A DNA stretch of 64,000 nt from assembly GCA_947244325.1 (NCBI GenBank), contig CAMXJY010000009.1, forward strand, positions 30,976-94,975, written 5' to 3'. The notes under the pieces were generated by a model. That model made no database searches and was not told the origin of the DNA. It worked only from the letters and a program-made list of their open reading frames with translations. The translations under genes and the position numbers were made by a program. Shown piece after piece: positions 1-8,917 of this stretch (positions within the stretch are counted from its first letter, which is position 1; each line of letters begins with the position of its first letter). This DNA is from an uncultured Clostridium sp. GTDB taxonomy: Bacteria; Bacillota; Clostridia; TANB77; CAG-508.

Positions 1-1
1 A

Positions 2-899
2 ATATGTAAATCTCCAAATGCAGAAGTTCAATTTTTAGTAGGTGGAACTCAAACTAATATGATAGTAATAAGTTCAATTTTAAAATCATATCAAGGAGTG
101 ATTTCAGCACGGAACAGGACATATAAATGTTCATGAAACAGGGGCAATAGAGGCAACAGGGCATAAAGTATTAGTTATCAATACGAATGATGGAAAGTTA
201 ACAGGAAATCAAGTAAAAGAAATGTATCAGAATCATTATAATGATGAAAACTATGTGCATACAGTACAACCTGGAATGGTATATATATCATTTCCAACAG
301 AAAATGGATTAATATATACAAAAGAAGAATTAGAAAATTTATATAAAGTTTGTAAGGAATGCAGTTTACCACTTTATATTGATGGAGCTAGATTAGGATA
401 TGGTTTAATGGCAGATGGAAATAATATGGATATTTCAGATATAGCTCATAATTGTGATGTTTTTTATATTGGTGGTACTAAAGAAGGAGCATTATTTGGA
501 GAAGCAGTTGTAATAACAAATGAAAATTTACAAAAGAATTTTAGATATTGTATAAAACAAAGAGGAGGAATGCTAGCTAAAGGAAGATTATTAGGAGTAC
601 AATTTGATGTGTTATTTGAAAATCAACTATATTTTAATATATCGAAGCATGCTGTGAATATGGCAATGAAAATAAAGAGGGCTTTTATGAATAAAGGATA
701 TAAATTTTTATATGATTCAAATACTAACCAACAATTTCCTATAATATCAAAAGATGTATCATCTAAATTGTCAAAAAAATATTCATTTTGTTTTTGGGAG
801 AAAGTTGATGAAAATAATAGTGCAGTTAGATTTTGTACAAGTTGGGCTACAAAAGAAAGCGATGTTGAACAGTTAGTAAAAGATATAGAAAGTTTATAA
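2..899 (+). CDS. Threonine aldolase / beta-eliminating lyase family, 5' partial, with a +1 shift
   Basis: PLP-dependent fold-type I enzyme of the low-specificity threonine aldolase family, which cleaves beta-hydroxy amino acids such as threonine to glycine plus an aldehyde in the cytoplasm. The start lies before the window. Seen: GGTQTN, HETGAIEATGHKV, the cofactor-binding IDGARLGYGL and the Schiff-base lysine in GGTKEG. The frame from base 2 runs to GCA at 107-109, meets CGG at 110-112, and continues one base later as GGA ACA GGA CAT. Without a +1 shift the zero frame stops within a few codons. The family sequence is otherwise unbroken across the joint, so I treat this as one gene. The LysR gene 20 bases downstream may regulate it. 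Confidence 0.85.
110..113 (+). other. CGGA +1 frameshift site 1 (threonine aldolase)
   Basis: In-frame CGG after GCA (Ala). The protein resumes at GGA, 111-113, one base forward. An AAGGAG-like stretch lies about 11 bases upstream here, but this is not shared by the other sites. Confidence 0.7.
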
Positions 900-919
900 T
901 ATGAAAGGTTTTCAAATTA

Positions 920-1792
920 ATGGTAAATTTAGAATTATATAAAATATTTATTGTAGTGGCAAGTGAGGAAAATATAACAAGAGCAAGTGAAAAATTAAAT
1001 TTAACACAACCAGCAGTAACAAAGCACATAAAAAATTTAGAAAATATATTAGGAGTTAAACTATTTTTTAGAACTAATCATGGGATAGTTTTAACAGAAC
1101 AAGGGAAAAAGTTATATAATAAAATAAAAGATGCCACAAATTTATTAACAAATGTAGAAAATGAATATTTAAGCAAAAGAGATATCAATTTAGGGATACA
1201 CTCTACAATATTAAATAAAATTTTTAGTAGTTGTATAAGTGAATATTATATAAATAATTTAGATTCTAAAATAAATACAATAAATCATGAAAATGAAGAT
1301 ATGCTATTGGAATTAAAAAATGGAGAGTTAGATATCATATTTTCTAAAAAGATAAAAACAAAATTTTATAGTAAAAACATAAAATTTATTAAATTGGGTG
1401 AGTGGAGCGAAATTTTAATTGTAAATGGAAAAAGTAAATTAAAAAATAAGCTAGTGAGTATAGATGATATAAAATCTAAAACTATATATATGCCAAAGAA
1501 AACATCAGAAACACCACATAATTTCTTTGATTCAATAAATTGTAAATATGAAGATTTTAAAGATATTAAACATGTAACATATAAAACTATAACAGAAATT
1601 ATTAAAAGTAATGATGGAATAGGATTAGTTACTAAGGAATTTGTTAATCAAGAGATTGAGCAAAATAATTTATATATATTAAATACAGAATTTGAAATAA
1701 AACCAGTTGAGTTTGGAATATATGTAAATAATGAAAATAAGTTTGAAGAGTTAAATAAATTTATAAAAATAATTAAAAAACATTTTAATTAA
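920..1792 (+). CDS. LysR-family transcriptional regulator
   Basis: A 290-residue protein with the standard LysR plan: an N-terminal winged helix-turn-helix at about residues 3-60 (ITRASEKLNLTQPAVTKHI) and a periplasmic-binding-like effector domain to the end. LysR proteins bind DNA as tetramers and sense small metabolites. It follows the threonine aldolase gene by 20 bases in the same direction, so both may be co-transcribed and the aldolase or an amino acid pathway may be its target; that is inference. The effector domain does not identify the ligand. A hairpin with a T run follows at about 1801-1838. Confidence 0.88.
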   Translation: MVNLELYKIFIVVASEENITRASEKLNLTQPAVTKHIKNLENILGVKLFFRTNHGIVLTEQGKKLYNKIKDATNLLTNVENEYLSKRDINLGIHSTILNKIFSSCISEYYINNLDSKINTINHENEDMLLELKNGELDIIFSKKIKTKFYSKNIKFIKLGEWSEILIVNGKSKLKNKLVSIDDIKSKTIYMPKKTSETPHNFFDSINCKYEDFKDIKHVTYKTITEIIKSNDGIGLVTKEFVNQEIEQNNLYILNTEFEIKPVEFGIYVNNENKFEELNKFIKIIKKHFN

Positions 1793-2125
1793 GATATAGA
1801 AAATGGTAGGCTGTAAAATAGAACTTGCCATTTTTTATTTTATAGTAAAGTGCTCCGCACTTCCTATAAAATAAAGGCTTCGCCAATATTTGTACACAAA
1901 TTTACTAACGTAAATTTGGCACGCAGAACAAAGACGTGGACATTTGCAATAAGTTTTTTTGCAATTTTCATAATTGTCCACTTTTGTTCTATAAATATAA
2001 AAAATATAATTAAATTTATATTTTAGAAATAACTCATAGTAATAACTAAAACTTAAATATTCATTTTACGTAAACTTCATATCATTATATAATTTATATA
2101 GAATGAAAAGAAAGAAGGAGTTTAA
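1793..2125. other. Intergenic region with terminator, repeat A and a palindrome
   Basis: Contains, in order: a terminator-like hairpin for the LysR gene (about 1801-1838), a copy of intergenic repeat A (1836-1900), and an inverted repeat about 1937-1983 with GTGGACA / TGTCCAC arms and inner TTGCAA / TTGCAA blocks. A weak promoter for the next gene follows, with TATAAT at 2088-2093. I see no gene in it. Confidence 0.6.
1836..1900. repeat. Intergenic repeat A, copy 1
   Basis: A short hairpin (AAGTGC, loop, GCACTT) flanked by TTTTATAG and CTATAAAATAAAGGCTT, then CGCCAATATTTGTA. Copy 2 at 20629-20690 matches over almost its whole length with few substitutions. Both copies follow a terminator at the end of a gene run. 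This looks like a small non-coding dispersed (REP- or MITE-like) repeat. Confidence 0.65.
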
Positions 2126-2695
2126 ATGAAAGATAAGTTAGGTGTTATACATGGAAGATTTCAATTATTTCATAATGACCATTTGAAATTTATATTAGCT
2201 GGAAAGGAAAAGTGTGAACATTTAATTATAGGAATTTGCAATCCAGAAGTAGATTTAAGCAAATACACATCAAGTAATCCTCATAGATCAAAAAGAAGTT
2301 CAAATCCACTTACATATTATGAAAGAATGGAATGTATAAAAAATTCTTTAATTGAAAATGGAGTAAGCAAGGAGGAGTTTGATATAGTACCATTTCCAAT
2401 TAACTTTCCTGAAAAAATAATTAATTATGCTCCAAGAGAAGCAAAATATTATTTGACAATTTATGATGAATGGGGAGAAGAAAAACTAAAAACATTAAGG
2501 GATGATTATAAACTAGATGTTGATGTACTGTGGAAAGTTAAGTTAGAAGAAAAAGGAATAAGTGCTTCTGATGTTCGTAAATGTATTCAAGATGGATGTG
2601 ACTGGAAAGAATATGTACCAAATTTTGTTTATAATTATATTATAGATAATGGAATAGATAAAAGAATAAAGAAATTTTTAGATGAAGATAAATAA
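2126..2695 (+). CDS. NMN adenylyltransferase-like nucleotidyltransferase (NadM type)
   Basis: A 189-residue cytidylyltransferase-like enzyme. The N-terminal GRFQLFHNDH matches the GRFQPxHxGH nucleotide-binding signature, and ISASDVR near residue 150 matches the ISxSxxR motif that binds the ATP phosphates. Closest described relatives are NadM-type NMN adenylyltransferases, which make NAD from NMN and ATP; the usual GH pair of the first motif is DH here. It opens the nucleotide-metabolism run, but a terminator and about 250 bases separate it from the next gene, so it is probably its own unit. The start has an AAGAAGGAG ribosome site. The exact substrate is not provable from sequence. Confidence 0.75.
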   Translation: MKDKLGVIHGRFQLFHNDHLKFILAGKEKCEHLIIGICNPEVDLSKYTSSNPHRSKRSSNPLTYYERMECIKNSLIENGVSKEEFDIVPFPINFPEKIINYAPREAKYYLTIYDEWGEEKLKTLRDDYKLDVDVLWKVKLEEKGISASDVRKCIQDGCDWKEYVPNFVYNYIIDNGIDKRIKKFLDEDK

Positions 2696-2710
2696 TATAA
2701 CGTAAAGTAT

Positions 2711-2756
2711 AAAAAATCATTGAAAATACATATGTAAATTTGATGATTTTTTTATT
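2711..2756 (+). terminator. Intrinsic terminator after the nucleotidyltransferase
   Basis: AAAAATCAT pairs with ATGATTTTT across a loop of about 25 bases and is followed by a T-rich run, 15 bases after the stop codon. Confidence 0.65.
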
Positions 2757-2760
2757 TTAG

Positions 2761-2855
2761 GAAAATTCTCCTAGTATGAGAATTTTCTGTACAATATAAT
2801 TATAGCAGAGCTAAGTTTTTCTTAAAATTTGCATTTGTTATAAAAACTTAGGTTC
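2761..2855 (+). other. Two further hairpins before the Nudix run
   Basis: First, GAAAATTCTC / GAGAATTTTC with a 7-base loop (about 2761-2787). Second, CTAAGTTTTT / AAAAACTTAG with a loop of about 22 bases, then GTTCG and a T run (about 2812-2866). They may be operator or attenuator structures for the long downstream operon. No known riboswitch class was recognised. Confidence 0.4.
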
Positions 2856-2953
2856 GTTTTTTTATATTTAAAATAATTTACAATAAAGCTAAAAAATGAT
2901 ATAAATAAATAGTAAAATAAAAGAGTATTAAATTCATTTTTTAGGAGAATATT

Positions 2954-3472
2954 ATGAAATTATTTGAAAATGAAGTAAAAGATATGAAAGAATTATCAGA
3001 GTTTTTAGAGAATAATAAAGAAATATCAAAAGACTATGAAGTCGCAGTTATTATATATGTGTTTGATAAAGATAACAAAATAATTTTTCAAAGAAGAGGT
3101 CCAGGCTGTAGAGACGAAAGATTAAAATTAGAGACAATAGGTGGAAGAGTAAAGAAGAGTGATGTTGATTTTAAATCTGCATTAAATAGAGAAATTGTAG
3201 AGGAAGTAGGAGTAGATGCAGATATTGAAATAGAAGAATTTATTATTTCAACTTATGCGAAAACTTTTGATAATAGATATAACAAGGAGCAAGATTGGAT
3301 TTATCTTGTTTATAAAGGAAGCTTAAAAGATGGAGAATTACAAATAGAAGAGCCTGATAAATGTTTAGGTTATGAAAGATATAAGATTGGTGAAGTTAAT
3401 GAAAATGAATTAAGCAATGGAGCAAAAGAAGTATATAAAATTGTAAGTGAAAAATATAGTTATTTAAGATAG
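2954..3472 (+). CDS. Nudix hydrolase 1
   Basis: A 172-residue Nudix protein; the family hydrolyses nucleoside diphosphates linked to another moiety. The Nudix helix is visible around residue 70-95: GGR, then REIVEEVGV. The glutamate normally found in the GX5E part is replaced or displaced (Asp in SDVD), so the metal site is slightly atypical, while the REUxEE catalytic core is intact. About 40 extra N-terminal residues precede the Nudix fold. It is the first of a closely spaced series, ending 9 bases before the next Nudix gene. The start has AGGAG 7 bases upstream. Confidence 0.82.
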   Translation: MKLFENEVKDMKELSEFLENNKEISKDYEVAVIIYVFDKDNKIIFQRRGPGCRDERLKLETIGGRVKKSDVDFKSALNREIVEEVGVDADIEIEEFIISTYAKTFDNRYNKEQDWIYLVYKGSLKDGELQIEEPDKCLGYERYKIGEVNENELSNGAKEVYKIVSEKYSYLR

Positions 3473-3481
3473 GAGAAATTT

Positions 3482-3889
3482 ATGATAGACCATGTTGCAG
3501 CATTAATATTTGATACTAACAAAAATTTATTAGTTCTAAGAAAGAAAACAAAAGATAACAGAAAAGAATGTATTTTACCAGGAGGAAAAAGGGAGCAAGG
3601 AGAATTAGATGAAGAAACACTAAAAAGAGAGCTATTAGAAGAATTAGATGTTGAAATAGAAAGTATTGAGTATTATAAAACTTATTATGATAAGGCTATT
3701 TTTGAAGAAGATGAAGATTTTAAACAAACAACTTATATTACAAATATTAAAGATAAGAAAATAATTATAAAAAATGAAATAAAAGAATTATTATGGATTA
3801 GCAAAAATTATGAAAAACAAGGAATACAATGTAATCCTACACTAAAATTTAAAATAATTCCTGATTTAATTAATAGTAAGTTATTTTAA
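3482..3889 (+). CDS. Nudix hydrolase 2
   Basis: A 135-residue minimal Nudix domain. The full box is present: GGKREQGE followed by RELLEELDV. The short form resembles MutT-like house-cleaning pyrophosphatases and NTP diphosphatases, but the substrate cannot be read from sequence. It starts 9 bases after Nudix hydrolase 1 with AGGAGA as ribosome site, so the two are almost certainly co-translated. Confidence 0.85.
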   Translation: MIDHVAALIFDTNKNLLVLRKKTKDNRKECILPGGKREQGELDEETLKRELLEELDVEIESIEYYKTYYDKAIFEEDEDFKQTTYITNIKDKKIIIKNEIKELLWISKNYEKQGIQCNPTLKFKIIPDLINSKLF

Positions 3890-3926
3890 TGAAAATATTA
3901 TAATAAAAATAGATGGAGATAGAAAA

Positions 3927-4238
3927 ATGGAAAAAGATTTAACTATTAAAAAAATGCAAGAATGTATAAAAAATATAGATCATAAACATAATTCTAATGA
4001 TAAATATATGTTAAAATTAATGGAAGAAGTCGGAGAATTAGCAGAAGTTATAAGAAAAAATAGAAGAATGGAAAATGAAGATTCTATTAAAGGAACAATA
4101 GAAGAGGAACTTTCAGATGTATTATATTATGTAATTTGTTTAGCAAATATAAATGATATAGATTTAGAAAAATGTATATATTTGAAAGAGAATTTGAATT
4201 GTAAAAAGTATAATAGAAAAAATATGTTTGAAGAATAG
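3927..4238 (+). CDS. MazG-like nucleotide pyrophosphohydrolase
   Basis: A 103-residue all-alpha NTP pyrophosphatase of the MazG / RS21-C6 type. The two metal-binding helices are visible: EEVGELAEVI at about residue 33 and EEELSDVLYYV at about residue 57, giving the ExxE...ExxD pattern. Proteins of this fold remove aberrant or excess NTPs or dNTPs to monophosphates. The C-terminus KYNRKNMFEE resembles the basic tail of other short MazG proteins. Its neighbours are Nudix hydrolases, which fits a nucleotide-pool sanitation role. Confidence 0.82.
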   Translation: MEKDLTIKKMQECIKNIDHKHNSNDKYMLKLMEEVGELAEVIRKNRRMENEDSIKGTIEEELSDVLYYVICLANINDIDLEKCIYLKENLNCKKYNRKNMFEE

Positions 4239-4286
4239 ATATAATTATAGAAATAGAAAAAGTATTAAATAATAAGAGGTAAATAT

Positions 4287-4790
4287 ATGTATGATTATGT
4301 ATTACAATATGGTTTTGACAATAATACAGAAAAATATGTTGAGAATATAAGAAAATATTTAAAAGAAAATAACATTGAAGATAAAGAAAGAAATTGGGCA
4401 CCACATATAACAATAGATTTATATAATTGTAAAACTCAAGAAGAATTTATTAAAAAAGTAGATAATGTTGTTTATAATGTTAAAAAGATTATAATAGAAT
4501 GTAAGAATCTTAATGATTTTGATGAAAAAACATTATATATAGAACCATTTAACAAAGAAAAACTGATGGAATTAAAATTAAGTTTTGATAATGAGTTAAA
4601 TGATTATAGACTTGAGAATAGAAGAAAAAGAATATATAAACCACATATTACATTATGTACAAATGATAATATAGATGATAATTTATATAATTTGGCATAT
4701 AAAAAATTTAATCCATTTATTGCAGAAATAAGATATGTATGGATTTATACACAAGATATGAAATTAATAAAGCAATACGAATTAAAATAA
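4287..4790 (+). CDS. 2H phosphoesterase (2'-5' RNA ligase / LigT superfamily)
   Basis: A 167-residue protein with two HxT/S motifs, PHITID near residue 40 and PHITLC near residue 120, the signature of the 2H phosphoesterase fold. Relatives act on 2'-5' linkages, cyclic phosphates or ADP-ribose cyclic phosphate. Placement between MazG and Nudix genes suggests nucleotide or RNA end processing; the substrate is unknown. Ribosome site AAGAGG lies 7 bases before the ATG. Confidence 0.8.
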   Translation: MYDYVLQYGFDNNTEKYVENIRKYLKENNIEDKERNWAPHITIDLYNCKTQEEFIKKVDNVVYNVKKIIIECKNLNDFDEKTLYIEPFNKEKLMELKLSFDNELNDYRLENRRKRIYKPHITLCTNDNIDDNLYNLAYKKFNPFIAEIRYVWIYTQDMKLIKQYELK

Positions 4791-4811
4791 ATATTTTTTA
4801 GGAGTAAAAAA

Positions 4812-5306
4812 ATGGAAATTTGGGATTTGTTAGATAGTGAAGGAAATAAAACAGGAAAAACAATGGAAAAAGGAATAAATATTCCAGAAGGATATTATCA
4901 TTTAGGAGTAGATGTATGGATAATAAATTCTGAAAATAAGATATTAATTCAAAAAAGATCAAGTCAAAAGAAATTATCTCCAAATGTATGGGCAATGACA
5001 GGAGGATCTGTTATAAAAGGAGAAACAAGTATTCAAACTATTGAAAGAGAAGCTTTAGAAGAACTTGGAGTTAAATTAAATATAGAAAATCTTAAATTAG
5101 TAAATCATTATAAAACAGGAAATGTATGGCTTGATGTATATTTGTTAAAACAAGATATAAATATAGATGATGTGATTATGCAAAAAGAAGAAGTAAGTGA
5201 AGTAAAATGGGCAACATATGAAGAAATAGAGCAAATATATCAAAATGGTGACTTTATAGAGGATAGATGGGAATATATAAGAGATATAATCCTAAATAAC
5301 TTATAA
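4812..5306 (+). CDS. Nudix hydrolase 3 (IPP isomerase-like subgroup)
   Basis: A 164-residue Nudix protein. The N-terminus (MEIWDLLDSEGNKTGKTMEKG) and the middle resemble the Idi-like / YfcD branch, in which the Nudix fold follows a DxxG opening. The Nudix box is complete: GGSVIKGE then REALEELGV. The VWAMTGG context is typical. As it sits among nucleotide-processing genes, a phosphohydrolase role is more likely than IPP isomerase; this is inference. It follows the 2H phosphoesterase by about 20 bases. Confidence 0.82.
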   Translation: MEIWDLLDSEGNKTGKTMEKGINIPEGYYHLGVDVWIINSENKILIQKRSSQKKLSPNVWAMTGGSVIKGETSIQTIEREALEELGVKLNIENLKLVNHYKTGNVWLDVYLLKQDINIDDVIMQKEEVSEVKWATYEEIEQIYQNGDFIEDRWEYIRDIILNNL

Positions 5307-5323
5307 TACAAAGGAAATAAGAA

Positions 5324-6625
5324 ATGGAAAATGTAAAAGAGATAAATAAAATAAGAAGAAATAATGCAAAATTATATCCAATATATAAAATGTTTTCATG
5401 GGATTTATTATTTTTCTATTCAATAGAATTTTTATTTTATACTATTACAAAGAAATTAACAGTTACAGAAGTATTAGTAATAAATGGATTTTATTTAATA
5501 TTTAGAATTTTAATGCAAATACCAGCAGTTGTAATTACAGATTTGATAGGAAAAAAGAAAAGTATAGTTTTAGGTAATTTATTGCTTTTATCATATGTTA
5601 TGATTCTTATAGTATTTCCAGGTGCAATAAGTGTTATAATAGCAGATTTAATGTTTTCATTAGGATATAATTTAAAAACTATTGCCGAATCCAATTTATT
5701 ATATGACTCAGTTGCAACAAGAGGTGGAGAAGGCTTATATTCAAAATTAGAAGCTAAAGGTGGAAGTTGGTATTATATATTAGATGGAATTGCATCATTA
5801 ATAGCAGGATATTTATTTGTAATAAATAATTATATACCTATGATAATATGTGCTGGATTTATAGTTATATCAACAATAATATCTTTTAGATTTAAAGATA
5901 TTCATAAGGTAGATTATGCAGAAAACAGGAAAATAGGCAAGGTTTTAAAAGAATATAAAGATGATTTAAAAACTTCTTTTAAATTCATTTTAAATTCTAA
6001 AAGAATGAAAGCATATATATTATTTCAAGTAGTAATTTATGGACTGATAGAGATTATAGATACATATAATGGTGATTTACTTATAAGTGTTGGAATACCT
6101 GAAGAACAATTTTCAATGATTTTTGCAATACTTACTTTAATAGGTGGAATATCTATTTCATTAAAAAGACCAATTGAGAGAAAGTTTAAAAATAGAACAT
6201 TATCTTTAATATCATTAACATATATAGGAGCATGTATAGTAATTGGAGTAGTTGCAAGTTATTATAACAGTAATATTATAATACCAATAATATTAATAAT
6301 GTTTGCACTTCAAAAAATATCAACATCAATATGGTATATATTAGAAGTAAAATATTTAAAGAACTTTACTAAAGAAGAAATGAGAAATAAAATAACTTTT
6401 ACATATGAATTCATAGGCGGAATATCAGCTAGTATTTGTTCAATTTTAGGTGGATTGTTACTTAAAATAGTTGATGTAGAAAATGCATTTTTATTAGTAG
6501 GATTAGCATTTTTAGCTGTAATGATTGCAGTTTTAGACTATATGAGAACAAGATTTGGATTAAAGCCAAGCGAGTATGCAAAAGAAGATATAGAATTTGA
6601 AATAAAAGAAAAAGTAGAGAAATAA
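5324..6625 (+). CDS. Major facilitator superfamily transporter
   Basis: A 433-residue polytopic membrane protein with about 12 predicted hydrophobic segments and the loop DLIGKKKS between segments 2 and 3, a form of the MFS GxxxDRxGRK motif. It resembles drug or metabolite efflux MFS proteins of Bacillota. It starts 17 bases after Nudix 3 and ends 4 bases before the kinase-like gene, so transport, modification (kinase) and hydrolysis may act on one small molecule. The substrate is unknown. Confidence 0.8.
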   Translation: MENVKEINKIRRNNAKLYPIYKMFSWDLLFFYSIEFLFYTITKKLTVTEVLVINGFYLIFRILMQIPAVVITDLIGKKKSIVLGNLLLLSYVMILIVFPGAISVIIADLMFSLGYNLKTIAESNLLYDSVATRGGEGLYSKLEAKGGSWYYILDGIASLIAGYLFVINNYIPMIICAGFIVISTIISFRFKDIHKVDYAENRKIGKVLKEYKDDLKTSFKFILNSKRMKAYILFQVVIYGLIEIIDTYNGDLLISVGIPEEQFSMIFAILTLIGGISISLKRPIERKFKNRTLSLISLTYIGACIVIGVVASYYNSNIIIPIILIMFALQKISTSIWYILEVKYLKNFTKEEMRNKITFTYEFIGGISASICSILGGLLLKIVDVENAFLLVGLAFLAVMIAVLDYMRTRFGLKPSEYAKEDIEFEIKEKVEK

Positions 6626-6629
6626 GATT

Positions 6630-7481
6630 ATGGAAGAGAATATTCAAAAAATAATAAAAGAATATGAAATTAATAAGAATAATATTAAAGAATATAATTC
6701 ATACATAAATCATGTAAGACAGTATGATAAATATATTTTTAAAGAAGTTGTAGATTTAGAAAAGTTTGAAAATGAAACAAAGTGGCTAAAAAAATTAATG
6801 GAATTTGAATTTTCTTCACCTAAACTTATAACTTCATATGATAATAGAACAATAGTTATGGAGAAAATAGATGGAAAATCTATAAAAGATAGTGAAGCTA
6901 AAGAGCATTTATATAATATAGGAAAATTAATAGCAAGCTTACATAATATTCCAGCAGAGCATAATAAATATTGGGATAAAAAGATATATTCTTTATATGG
7001 AGATTTAAAAGATGAAGTAAAAAATATTATGAATAAAGATATTTTTGAAAAATCAACTAAGTTTTTATCAAAAGGAATATCAGAATTAAAGAATTGTAAA
7101 ACAGCTATTATACATAGAGATGTTAGACCTGAAAATGTAATGTATTCTAATGGAAAATATTATTTAATCGATTTAGAGAGTCTATGTATAGGTGATGTAG
7201 AATATGATTTTACCAGAATGTTTAGTTTATTAAATGAAAAAGATATATATACATATGAAGATTTCAAAAACTTTATTGATGGATATAGAAGTATCAATGA
7301 AATAGAAGTTTCAACAGAGAAATGGCAATTATATAATAAAGTATACTCCTTTAGAATATATTCAAAGATGCTTCTTGGAAAAATAAATAGAGATGAAAAA
7401 TATGAGAAATATTTAGAAAATTGTTTGGTTTCAGATGATGATAAGATAACTAATTGGATAAAAAAATATAATAATAAGTAG
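6630..7481 (+). CDS. Aminoglycoside phosphotransferase / choline kinase-like protein
   Basis: A 283-residue kinase-like fold. The catalytic loop HRDVRPENVMY near residue 163 and the metal-binding IDLES near 180 match the HxDxxxxN and IDxE motifs of the APH/choline kinase superfamily; VMEKIDGKSI resembles the hinge. The family phosphorylates small hydroxyl-bearing substrates, including antibiotics, choline or homoserine. It lies 4 bases after the MFS gene, so they are translationally coupled. Antibiotic resistance is possible but not shown. Confidence 0.78.
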   Translation: MEENIQKIIKEYEINKNNIKEYNSYINHVRQYDKYIFKEVVDLEKFENETKWLKKLMEFEFSSPKLITSYDNRTIVMEKIDGKSIKDSEAKEHLYNIGKLIASLHNIPAEHNKYWDKKIYSLYGDLKDEVKNIMNKDIFEKSTKFLSKGISELKNCKTAIIHRDVRPENVMYSNGKYYLIDLESLCIGDVEYDFTRMFSLLNEKDIYTYEDFKNFIDGYRSINEIEVSTEKWQLYNKVYSFRIYSKMLLGKINRDEKYEKYLENCLVSDDDKITNWIKKYNNK

Positions 7482-7513
7482 AAAGATAAAGTGATATTAA
7501 TTGGAGAAATAGA

Positions 7514-8899
7514 ATGAAAATATTGATAGCAGGTTTTAATGGCAAAGAAAATTCAGCCAAAATATTATTAGATAATTTAAAAAAAGAAAATAATAAAGAT
7601 ATTTTATATTTAGAAAATGATTTTAAAACAAGTGAACGACAAATAGAAAATAAGATGTTGGAAACACATTATGATTATGTTTTAATTTTTGGAGAAAAGC
7701 CAAACACAGAAAATATTTGTTTAGAAACTACAGCTACTTTAGAAAATATAAAATTTGAGACAGATTATTATTATGGTGTGTTAAAAGAGACTTTAGAAGA
7801 TAATAATTATAAAGTAATAATTTCAAATGATGCAGGAAATTATTTATGTAATAATATATTTTTTGATACTTTGAGATTTAAGCAAAAAAATAACTTAAAA
7901 TCAAAGATTGCTTTTATACATATTCCAACTATTGATAATGTTGACGATATGAAAAGATTTTCAAATATAATATCAGAGTATTTGAAAACTTTATCAGATG
8001 TTTTTAAATTAGCATTATTGCAATTATCTCCTACAGATACAGTTGAAAATAATATGTTAAAAGGAATAGAATATTGTAAAAAAGCAAAAGAAATGGGAGC
8101 AGATATAGCAGTTTTCCCAGAGACTTGGAACAATGGTTATGAAATGCTATTTAATGGATATTTAAAAAATCAAACAGATATAACTAAAGAACAAATTGAT
8201 GAATGGAATAGTAAAGCAATTTGTAATAATGACAAATTTATTAATCAATATATTAGTTTAGCAAAAAATCTTGAAATGGCAATAGCTGTTACATATTTAG
8301 AAAAAACAGATAAGAAACCTAAAAATACAGCTATTATTATTGATAGAAATGGAAATATTATTTTAAAATATTCAAAAGTACATACTGTTGATTCAAAAAT
8401 GGAAGCTTATATGGAACCAGGAACGGAATTTAAAGTTGGTGAATTAGACTATGGAAGAGGAAAAGTAAAATTAGGTGCAATGATATGTTTTGATAGAGAT
8501 TTTCCAGAAAGTGCTAGAATTTTAATGATACAAGGAAGTGAAATAATTATTGCACCAAATGCCTGTTATATGACGAAAATTAGATTAGATACGCTTAAAA
8601 TAAGAGCATATGAAAATATGGTTGGAATTGTAACTGTAAATTATGCAAATCATGGTGGGAAATCTTCTGCATATAGTCCAATTGTAAGGAATGTAAATTT
8701 ACATGAATTAAATAGTCAATTATTATTAATGGAAGATAAAGAAGAAATACAAGTGGTAGAGTTTAATATGAGTGAAATTAGGGAGTTTAGAAGAAGAGAA
8801 ACTTTAGGAGATGCATACAGAAAAACTTATGCATACAAACCATTACTACAAAATGATGTAGCAGAAGTTTTTAAAAGAGAAAATTCAAGGAGAAATTAA
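7514..8899 (+). CDS. Pyroglutamyl-peptidase-like domain fused to a nitrilase-family amidase
   Basis: A 461-residue two-domain protein. Residues about 1-165 resemble pyroglutamyl peptidase I (C15): MKILIAGF opening, a Glu in CLETTATLEN, Cys in NYLCNNIF and His in FIHIP, the positions of the E-C-H triad. Residues about 167-450 are a carbon-nitrogen hydrolase with the E-K-C triad: FPETW, KYSKVH and MICFDRDFPE. The nitrilase family hydrolyses amides or nitriles. Fusion of two cysteine hydrolases acting on amide bonds suggests sequential processing of a small peptide or lactam. The substrate is unknown. Confidence 0.75.
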   Translation: MKILIAGFNGKENSAKILLDNLKKENNKDILYLENDFKTSERQIENKMLETHYDYVLIFGEKPNTENICLETTATLENIKFETDYYYGVLKETLEDNNYKVIISNDAGNYLCNNIFFDTLRFKQKNNLKSKIAFIHIPTIDNVDDMKRFSNIISEYLKTLSDVFKLALLQLSPTDTVENNMLKGIEYCKKAKEMGADIAVFPETWNNGYEMLFNGYLKNQTDITKEQIDEWNSKAICNNDKFINQYISLAKNLEMAIAVTYLEKTDKKPKNTAIIIDRNGNIILKYSKVHTVDSKMEAYMEPGTEFKVGELDYGRGKVKLGAMICFDRDFPESARILMIQGSEIIIAPNACYMTKIRLDTLKIRAYENMVGIVTVNYANHGGKSSAYSPIVRNVNLHELNSQLLLMEDKEEIQVVEFNMSEIREFRRRETLGDAYRKTYAYKPLLQNDVAEVFKRENSRRN

Positions 8900-8917
8900 T
8901 ATACAAAGGAAATAAAA

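Noticed and set aside
4029..4034. CGGA in the MazG gene as another shift site
   Set aside because: It spans codons (GTC GGA) and is not an in-frame CGG; the gene reads through normally. The same holds for many other out-of-phase CGGA occurrences.
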